Assembly (NCBI GenBank): GCA_963082875.1
Contig: OY720100.1
Coordinates: 11,494,591 to 11,558,590 of the forward strand
Source of the DNA: Corella eumyota
Taxonomy: Eukaryota; Chordata; Ascidiacea; Phlebobranchia; Corellidae
Direction: 5' to 3'
DNA length: 64,000 nucleotides
In this document: positions 56,381 through 64,000 of the stretch, piece after piece
Numbering within the stretch: position 1 is the stretch's first letter
Layout: every line of letters begins with the position of its first letter
The notes under the pieces: generated by a model
The model's input: only the letters and a program-made list of their open reading frames with translations
Database searches by the model: none
Told to the model about the DNA's origin: nothing
Program-made: the position numbers and the translations under genes

Positions 56381-57050
56381 GTTACGAAACTTGTTAACGA
56401 TATCGTTGGTTATACGTCATTAGCGAACGAGAGCGTCACAATCGGTGTCACGTGACGCACGACGTCGTAAGATCATACGCTGGCAGACAGAGAAATATTC
56501 TTAAATTACCCTTTCTGAGCCGTTTATTGTACTTTTTTTTGCAGAAAATAAACTGAGCATGAAAAGCCATATTATATAAGACATTTTTTCCTTTAAAGTA
56601 TTTTTAATTAAGTAGGCCGTATTTGAAAAATTCTAACAAATTAAGGTTATGTTGTTAATTTTAGAAACGATTGATATTGGATGACAAACACTTACAAGAA
56701 ACGGACAGGTCAACTAAGTGTTACAGAAGCAGAGTTTACCTGTTCGAAGAGTAAGTTTTCCCTAAAACTTATTGTATCAGACAATTGTAACGAATCCGCC
56801 ATTTTCTTGTTTACGCAAAGTTTTAGTTTTTTTTTAATGATGTTGGAATTTTTCCAACTTGCACGAGGATACCATTATTTTAAAAATTGGTCAAGTAGTT
56901 TTCGAAATGTTGGAATTTGTATTTAAAATATTATAAATAGGAAAAATTCCTACGTTCGCGAGTCACGTTACGCAAGACGTCAACGTCGTAGGTTCACACG
57001 CTGGTTAAATATAAAAGGCTTGCAATGCCGCTCTATTGGTTTTATCATTC
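56381..57050 (+). promoter_or_regulatory. CpG-richer promoter-like region with duplicated block, TATA box and initiator
   Basis: Two related blocks occur here: about 56446-56484 (GTCACGTGACGCACGACGTC, CATACGCTGG) and about 56959-57004 (GTCACGTTACGCAAGACGTC, CACACGCTGG). Six bases after the second is TATAAAAG (57010-57017), and 30 bp further TCATTC (57045-57050), a match to the TCA-type initiator. This looks like the core promoter of a + strand gene. The open frame at 56681-56926 shows no protein features. The only candidate target is the ORF starting at 63930, now separated by the 6.8-kb element. Confidence 0.5.
57010..57017 (+). promoter_or_regulatory. TATA box
   Basis: TATAAAAG in a local GC-richer context, followed by an initiator-like TCATTC at 57045. 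The downstream flank joins the target duplication of the large element at 57055. Confidence 0.5.
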
Positions 57051-57054
57051 AAGC

Positions 57055-57063
57055 GTAGATAAG
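57055..57063. repeat. Target site duplication, left
   Basis: GTAGATAAG, repeated exactly at 63845-63853. The flanking bases differ (C before and G after here; T before and C after on the right), so the match is exactly 9 bp. Confidence 0.7.
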
Positions 57064-57165
57064 GAGACGGGCTTGCGGGTTTGTTTGGCACATGTGCCAA
57101 ACAAAATGTGCCAAAAAATGACACAAAATATTGGCACAAAAAATGTGCCAAGGTTGCCAAATAAT
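57064..57165 (+). repeat. Left terminal inverted repeat
   Basis: GAGACGGGCTTGCGGGTTTG, then several TTGGCACA/TGTGCCAA palindromic steps. It is inverted relative to the right end at 63690-63844 with few mismatches. The ends can also fold on themselves. Confidence 0.7.
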
Positions 57166-57189
57166 TTTTTTTTTTACATTTATTTTTTC

Positions 57190-57375
57190 TTGATGTGAGA
57201 AAGAAAGCTTAAAGACCTAAACATAGAGTAACATCAGTAACCCCGACAAAGTCTCGAGTTAAATTTGCCTGTGTGGAATATTATAGGTTGTAATTGCCCG
57301 ATAATAATAAGATGCTGGTTGTGTGTTGGCAGCATGAGTTTTTACCGTTTATAGCGTTACCTCATATTGCCAGTG
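57190..57375 (-). repeat. SINE fragment nested in the large element
   Basis: The plus strand carries AGACCTAAACATAGAGTAAC, AAGTCTCGAGTTAAATTTGC and GGCAGCATGAGTTTTTACCG, an inverted copy of the SINE tail and core; the tRNA head is missing. Confidence 0.5.
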
Positions 57376-60300
57376 TTACTATAGATATTACATTACATGT
57401 AATGTAATTTATATAGTGTCACGCCATTTTATTTATTTATTTGTTTTAATTTTTTTATTATTATTTATTATAATAAATTGATGTTAGTGTTTAAAATCTA
57501 ATTCGATTATAAATACATATATATCAAGGTAAAAGTGTTTTTAAAAATAAAATAAAAATAAATATTTTTATGCCATGATTAAATCACAAAGACTTTAAAA
57601 AGTTGCACTTTTAAATATTTTATTTAAAAAACAATGTGATTTTTGTAGAAAGGTCGGAGACGTTTGTAAATTAAAAAAAACTTACCTCAAAATTAAATTA
57701 TCACTGCAAATTACAACTTGATTTTTTTATTTTTAGTTTACAGAAAGTTGCTTTTATTATTAATATCCACGACGTGATCTTGCAACAAACTAAAAAGCTT
57801 TATATTAAAGTATTTTCTATTGATAGATATTTACACAAACGCAAAAATCAAAATTAAATCGTATAATTTTTCTTAAATATTTTGTTATTACAGTGTTTAT
57901 TGGTGGCAGAAACTCCAAACACAAATAAAAAAAATGTAGTATAGGTAAAACGTAGTATTTTTACTGCAATACGTTTAAATATGTATATAACTCATTTGTT
58001 TTCTAGTAATCTGTATTAATAACCACATTTGCTTCGATATGAAAATGCATTTGTTATTGCGTTTATAAGTAACCTTAAAACATATTATGTTTTGTTGGGT
58101 ATATGGTACTAATAGAATTTTTTAAAAGGTGCAGTTACTAGATATATGTATTAAACTGTCTTGTTAAATAATTAAATCTACTCTATTAGTGACTTTTTAT
58201 ATAAATTAAAAATGGAACAAATCATGCAATACAAAATCACATACAACAAAGCACACAATAAACAAATTAAATATTAAATAATGGGCAAAAAACTAATTTT
58301 AAACCTTACTTTAAACCCCAACTATTTATGAGTTTTTGCGCCCAGCAAACCAAATAAAATTTTTTCTTTATAAAAACGGTAAGAAGTAAAAAAAAATTAC
58401 GAACAATAGAGATAATAAAAACATCTATATAAAATGAAAATTAATGGACAATCTATGTATGTTTAATTAATAGGCTTACAACTAAAATGCCGACTATAGT
58501 TTATGCCAGTGACTAGTCTTAATAAACTACTTAAAAATATTTTAGACACCTTTTATTGAAATGAAGTCATTTTCCAACTTTAAAAGTTATTTAAGTGAAA
58601 AAAAAACAATCTGAATTTAAATCTTGTTAAAGGTCCAAACATTAAATCTCCTAAAAAACCTTTTGAATCTAATATATTTTGCAGCTCACTTAAGGTAAAT
58701 TTCTTTTTTTTTTAATTTTTATCTTTGGTATGGAGAAGTTTGCCTTCACAACCTAAACATAGAGAAACACTGTATACCCTAACTCAGTTTTGAGATGTTT
58801 AAGACTTATATGCATTAAAGGTTTTTTAATGTGATTTTATTAAAGATTACTAGTAGTGGTTTAGACACTAAATATCATCTCATTAGATTTTTGTATGTTT
58901 TTTTGTAAATTATAATTTTAAAATCTTTTAATAACTCAAAAAAATTAGTAAAAAATTCCGCTTTTTAGAATGTTAAATTATTCGGAAAAGCGTACATAAA
59001 TTTCTGGAAAAAAAAACAAAAACGAATACGCATATGGAATTTATTATAAAAAACAGTAATTGTTGCGCATTTTCGATTTAAATATAAAATATTTTTTTAA
59101 ATATAAAATATACCCACAATCGTAAATCATAAATATATAAGGGTATACATATATAAAACAAAATCCACATTATATTTTACGATATATTAATGCTTTCAGC
59201 AATGTTTAATATTTGTATTTGGTTCTTTGCAAAATTTTTCATTTAGACCACTGATATTTTGTAATAATCCATTCAGTATTTGTTGGTTAGAACTTTTAAA
59301 ATTTCAATGACGTTCGTTCCCGTCTGTCAAAGACCTTTTCATAGAATAAAAAGTTCAACTACATTTATTTCTTAATTAAAAAATCGTTAAAAAATATTTT
59401 TCACAAATACTTAGTCAGTCTAGTACTAAAATTCTAACAGTGCCTGTCATGTAACATAAAAAAAGGTTATTACGCAATAAATTCATATAGAATATAAATA
59501 TTAGTCGCGTTTCTTTTTATTTATTACATCTATTTAATAGCGATTTTTAAGTGATGATTGACAGTGAATCAATGTATGCACCCCGCAATTATCAATAAAA
59601 ACTAAATATTTAAAATGATCAACTAGTTATTTTGTAACAAATTTTTGGCTAGGTTTTATTATAGGACTATTAAAACTTATTTATTTAAATTTAAACAATC
59701 TAGGTATTTTAATTATAACAACAAAAATAAATTTATAATTAAACTTTTTTGGTATCGCTATAGATAAATCATGTTATCCAAAATTTATATTTTTATGTGA
59801 TTTTTTAAACGTGATTAATGGTTAAACTTACGATATATAAACTATTATATTTAGAAAAATCTTTACATTATCCTTAAAATTTTAAAACTTAAAAAAATAT
59901 TTTTAACCAGCGGTTTTATTGTATTGCTTTTATATCATACAACAAATTAAACTTTATGCATTAATCACTGATTTTTAAAATATTAAAAAAAAACAAGAAA
60001 TCATTTTTAACACGTTTTATAATGTATTAAAGCATATATATTTTAACGTTATTTAAAAACGACCATTTTTTATTGGACCTGTGCATTTAATAATAATTTG
60101 ACACATTTTTTTCCAAGTATTGCCCTTTTATTAAATTTGCACAATATTTTTTTTAACACATTTTAAAATTTTTCAGATTCTCCCATCTTCCCATATCGTA
60201 CATTTTTTTCAAATTGACACATTTTCCAAATTGGCACACTGGCAATTCACACATCTTGTTGGATTATATCAAAACATTTAAAAAGTATATTATTAAAAAA
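57376..60300. other. AT-rich interior of the large element
   Basis: No open frame of note on either strand. A second SINE tail fragment lies near 58735-58805 (CACAACCTAAACATAGAG). Nothing else is recognised, so no transposase remnant can be claimed. Confidence 0.5.
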
Positions 60301-60339
60301 AATCTGAAAAAAAATAAAAAACAGTTAATTTTTAAACAT

Positions 60340-63300
60340 TATTTAAACAAAGCTTAATTTTGCAAATTTGCACATTTTGAAGAATTAGCTCAATTTTGCA
60401 AATTGGCACATTTTTGAGAATAAGCTCAGATTTGCAAATTGGCACATAATTCGTACTTTTACCTTAAAACATATAATTACCCTTAACAATCCACAACATA
60501 TTGGCACATAATTAAGAACTAGCTCAATTTTGCAAATTGGCACATTTTGAAGAATAAGCTCAGATTTGCAAATTGGCACATAATTTATACCATTATCTTG
60601 AAACATATCATTACCCTTAACAATCCACAACTTATTGGCACATAACTGAGAACTAGCTCAATTTTGCAAATTGGCACATAATTAAGAATCAGTTCAATTT
60701 TGCAAATTGGCACATAATTAAGAATCAGTTCAATTTTGCAAATTGGCACATTTTAAAGAATTAGCTTAATTTTGCAAATTGGCACATAATTTATACTATT
60801 ATCTTAAAACATATCATTACCCTTAACATTCCACAACTTATTGGCACATAATTAAGAATCAGTTTAATTTTGCAAATTGGCACATAATTAAGAATTACGA
60901 ATTGGCACATTTTTAAAAATAAGCTTAATTTTGCAAATTGGCACATAATTTATACTTATTATCTTAAAACATATCATTACCCTTAACATTCCACAACTTA
61001 TTGGCACATAATTAAGAATCAGTTCAATTTTGCAAATTGGCACATAATTAAGAATTACGAATTGGCACATTTTTAAAAATAAGCTTAATTTTGCAAATTG
61101 GCACATAATTTATACCATTATCTTAAAACATATCATTACCCTTAACATTCCACAACTTATTGGCACATAATTAAAAATCAGTTCAATTTTGCAAATTGAC
61201 ACATATTTAAGAATTAGCTCAATTTTACAAATTGGCACATTTTTAAAAATAAGCTCAAATTTGCAAATTGGCTTATAATGAATACTATTATCTTAAAACA
61301 TATCATTACCCTTAACAATCCACAACTTATTGGCACATAATTAAGAATCAGTTCAATTTTGCAAATTGGCACATAATAAAGAATTACGAATTGGCACATT
61401 TTTAAAAATAAGCTCAATTTTACAAATTGGCATATAATTCATACTATTATCTTAAAACATATCATTTCCCTTAACAATCCTCAACTTATTGGCACATAAT
61501 TAAGAATCAGTTCAATTTTGCAAATTGGCACATAATTAAGAATTAGCTCAATTTTACGAATTGGCACATATTTAAAAATAAGCTCAATTTTGCAAATTGG
61601 CACATAATTTAAACCAATATCTTGAAACATATCATTACCCTTAACAATCCACAACTTATTGGCACATAATTAAGAATCAGTTCAATTTTGCAAATTGGCA
61701 CATATTTAAGAAATAGCTCAATTTTACGAATTGGCACATATTTAAAAATAAGCTCAATTTTACAAATTGGCATATAATTCATACTATTATCTTAAAACAT
61801 ATCATTACCCTTAACAATCCACAACTTATTGGCACATAATTAAGAATCAGTTCAATTTTGCAAATTGGCACATACTTAAGAATTAGCTCAATTTTACGAA
61901 TTGGCACATTTTTAAAAATAAGCTCAATTTTGCAAATTGGCACATAATTTAAACCATTATCTTGAAACATATCATTACCCTTAACAATCCACAACTTATT
62001 GGCACATAATTAAGAATCAGTTCAATTTTGCAAATTGGCACATAATTAAGAATTACGAATTGGCACATTTTTAAAAATAAGCTTAATTTTGCAAATTGGC
62101 ACATAATTTATACCATTATCTTAAAACATATCATTACCCTTAACATTCCACAACTTATTGGCACATAATTAAGAATCAGTTCAATTTTGCAAATTGGCAC
62201 ATAATTAAGAATTACGAATTGGCACATTTTTTAAAATAAGCTCAATTTTACAAATTGGCATATAATTCATACTATTATCTTAAAACATATCATTACCCTT
62301 AACAATCCTCAACTTATTGGCACATAATTAAGAATCAGTTCAATTTTGCAAATTGGCACATATTTAAGAATTAGTTCAATTTTACAAATTGGGACATTTT
62401 TAAAAATAAGCTCAAATTTGCAAATTGGCTTATAATGAATACTATTATCTTAAAACATATCATTACCCTTAACAATCCACAACTTATTGGCACATAATTA
62501 AGAATCAGTTCAATTTTGCAAATTGGCACATATTTAAGAATTAGCTCAATTTTACGAATTGGCACATTTTTAAAAATAAGCTCAATTTTGCAAATTGGCA
62601 CATAATTTAAACCAATATCTTGAAACATATCATTACCCTTAACAATCCACAACTTATTGGCACATAATTAAGAATCAGTTCAATTTTGCAAATTGGCACA
62701 TATTTAAGAAATAGCTCAATTTTACGAATTGGCACATATTTAAAAATAAGCTCAATTTTACAAATTGGCATATAATTCATACTATTATCTTAAAACATAT
62801 CATTACCCTTAACAATCCACAACTTATTGGCACATAATTAAGAATCAGTTCAATTTTGCAAATTGGCACATACTTAAGAATTAGCTAAATTTTACGAATT
62901 GGCACATTTTTAAAAATAAGCTCAAATTTGCAAATTGGCTTATAATGAATACTATTATCTTAAAACATATCATTACCCTTAACAATCCACAACTTATTGG
63001 CACATAATTAAGAATCAGTTCAATTTTGCAAATTGGCACATAATTAAGAATTTAGCTCAATTTTACAAATTGGCACATTTTTAAAAATAAGCTCAAATTT
63101 GCAAATTGGCTTATAATGAATACTTATTATCTTAAAACATATCATTACCCTTAACAATCCACAACTTATTGGCACAAAATTAAGAATCAGTTCAATTTTG
63201 CAAATTGGCACATAATTAAGAATCAGTTCAATTTTACGAATTGGCACATAATTTGAACCATTATCTTAAAACAGATCATTACCTTTAACAATCCACAACT

Positions 63301-63365
63301 TATTGGCACATAACTGAGAACTAGCTCAATTTTGCAAATTGGCACATACATAAGAATTAGCTCAC
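60340..63365. repeat. Higher-order minisatellite array (TTGGCACATAAT family)
   Basis: A basic unit of about 30-35 bp contains AATTTTGCAAATTGGCACAT and AATTAAGAATTAG variants. Groups of about five form a ~170-bp unit (some ~160 bp) marked by ATCTTAAAACATATCATTAC followed by CCTTAACAATCCACAACTTA. Markers start near 60461, 60597, 60801, 60961, 61120, 61290, 61450, 61620, 61790, 61960, 62119, 62279, 62449, 62619, 62789, 62959, 63130 and 63264: 18 copies. A longer period of about 1000 bp is visible, since 61620-61960 recurs almost unchanged at 62619-62959. Long minus-strand open frames through the array are by-products of the period and not genes. Confidence 0.9.
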
Positions 63366-63689
63366 ATTTTTTTGGCAATTCGGGCAAAATCTTTATTTTA
63401 CCTATTTTCATGTAATTGTTATAAAGAGACAAGACACTATCATACTATACCATATAATCAACATACAACATATCTGCAATGCACTAATGACTAACTGACT
63501 ATCAGACAGACATAAGCCTTAGCATTAGAATTGATGGAGATGCTAAGCGCTTTCCTACACAGGATTGATTGTCTGTTTGTACAACACCAGTGATAATCTA
63601 AAACGTTAATATTACTTTTAATCCTTTACTATTGATTGGCACTTTTACTAGCATATTTCGCAGAATGACACATAATTTGTGAAATTTTT

Positions 63690-63844
63690 TCAGATTGGCA
63701 CATTCTAGCTTGGCACATTTTTTGTGTCATTTTTATGTGCCATTTCTTGGCACATTTTGTTTGGCACATTTTTGTGCCAATATTTTGTGCCATTTTTTGG
63801 CACATTTTCTGGTACATGTGCCAAACGAACCCGCAACCCCTATT
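63690..63844 (-). repeat. Right terminal inverted repeat
   Basis: The reverse complement begins AATAGGGGTTGCGGGTTCG and continues with the TTGGCACA/TGTGCCAA steps of the left end. It extends inward further than the left copy (about 150 bp of related motif). Confidence 0.7.
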
Positions 63845-63853
63845 GTAGATAAG
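63845..63853. repeat. Target site duplication, right
   Basis: GTAGATAAG, identical to 57055-57063. It is followed directly by a CpG-rich GCGCGC and the leader of the ORF at 63930. Confidence 0.7.
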
Positions 63854-63929
63854 CGCGCGAAACTTAAAATGCCAATCTACAATTTTTTAGCATACAGGCA
63901 AGTAAGTCTAAACTTGAAATTTGTAAACG

Positions 63930-64000
63930 ATGAAAATAAATTATTTCTTCATTTTATGTTTGCCAATCTTGATCGGCACAATTACTGCACAACAAGAATG
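63930..64000 (+). CDS. 5' end of a secreted or membrane protein gene (runs off the window)
   Basis: The ATG at 63930 opens MKINYFFILCLPILIGTITA followed by QQE, a typical signal peptide with small residues before a likely cleavage site at Ala. The frame is still open at the window end (23 complete codons). The ATG lies 76 bp after the target duplication of the large element. Its style resembles the mosaic gene's signal exon, so a tandem relative is possible, but no mature sequence is available to test this. Confidence 0.55.
   Translation, partial: MKINYFFILCLPILIGTITAQQE

Larger units (their letters stand above)
57064..63844. mobile_element. 6.8-kb non-autonomous DNA-transposon-like element with long TIRs
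   Basis: It is bounded by a 9-bp direct repeat and by inverted repeats of at least 90 bp. The left end runs from about 57064 to 57165 and the right from about 63690 to 63844. Reading inward, both ends show TTGCGGGTTYGTTTGGCACA, then AATGTGCCAAAAAATG and ACAAAATATTGGCACAAAAA. The interior has no transposase: 57170-60300 is AT-rich DNA with a SINE fragment, and 60340-63360 is a minisatellite. A 9-bp duplication with long TIRs fits Mutator-like elements; an hAT relative (8 bp) is possible. The nested SINE suggests the element is not very recent, yet the ends and target copies are well preserved. Confidence 0.7.

Noticed and set aside
56681-56926. 81-aa open frame between the mosaic gene and the large element
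   Set aside because: No recognisable domain or signal sequence, no good splice context; it looks like chance in the promoter-like region.
60340-63365. CRISPR-like array of short repeats
   Set aside because: Units are directly adjacent and diverged, with no unique spacers. This is a minisatellite in animal DNA.
60385-63817. Several minus-strand open frames of 62-93 aa with repeated VPICKIELI-like words
   Set aside because: They follow the minisatellite period, are pure translation of the repeat, and have no start context, splice structure or domain.
57064-63844. Polinton or other large virus-like element
   Set aside because: The target duplication is 9 bp and the interior holds no capsid, polymerase, integrase or ATPase sequence.

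Overview
The window is AT-rich metazoan nuclear DNA, by eye roughly 70% or more A+T. Its genes have many short exons, GT-AG introns of about 70 bp to 2 kb, and tRNA-derived SINEs. The gene set is an invertebrate one: a full RGS12/loco-type regulator with PDZ, PTB, RGS, RBD and GoLoco modules, a SorCS-type VPS10 receptor, and a Sushi/MAM/VWA/collagen mosaic protein. Together with the compact spacing and a possible operon, this suggests a tunicate (ascidian). That assignment is inference, not proof. All genes seen lie on the + strand.

Layout: 1-827 is upstream sequence. 828-1679 is intronless MAK16, a pre-60S ribosome biogenesis factor. It is followed at only 248 bp by the RGS12-like gene (1928-23467), for which I reconstruct 26 exons, all with matching phases except one junction. 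The phases suggest three products: a full-length protein (exon 11 joined to exon 15), PDZ-PTB-only forms, and an RGS-RBD-GoLoco short form that starts at an internal first exon (15988). A SorCS-like VPS10 receptor follows (25347-43630, 27 exons, 1170 aa) with signal peptide, furin site, VPS10 propeller, 10CC module, PKD-like region, one membrane span and a short acidic tail. Next is a secreted mosaic protein (45133-55736, 26 exons, 1004 aa): a Cys-rich module, four Sushi domains, two tandemly duplicated MAM-like/Thr-rich units, a VWA domain with a degenerate metal site, and a 15-triplet collagen stretch.

The last 8 kb are different. A TATA-containing promoter-like region (about 56380-57050) is followed by a 6.8-kb element (57064-63844) with long imperfect terminal inverted repeats and a 9-bp target duplication (GTAGATAAG). 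Inside it lies a higher-order minisatellite (about 60340-63360; ~170-bp unit, built from ~30-35-bp TTGGCACA-containing subunits, with a ~1-kb super-repeat). Just past the element a signal-peptide ORF begins at 63930 and runs off the window. Removing one target copy plus the element would bring the TATA box to within about 140 bp of that ATG. The element therefore appears to have landed in the 5' leader of this gene.

Smaller repeats are scattered through introns: several tRNA-derived SINE copies, a ~90-bp repeat family, a 327-bp hAT-like MITE with an 8-bp target duplication, and a pair of short TIR elements. No tRNA or rRNA gene, CRISPR array or retroviral remnant was recognised. Exon boundaries were read by hand from splice signals, reading phase and family similarity. 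They have not been confirmed with transcripts.
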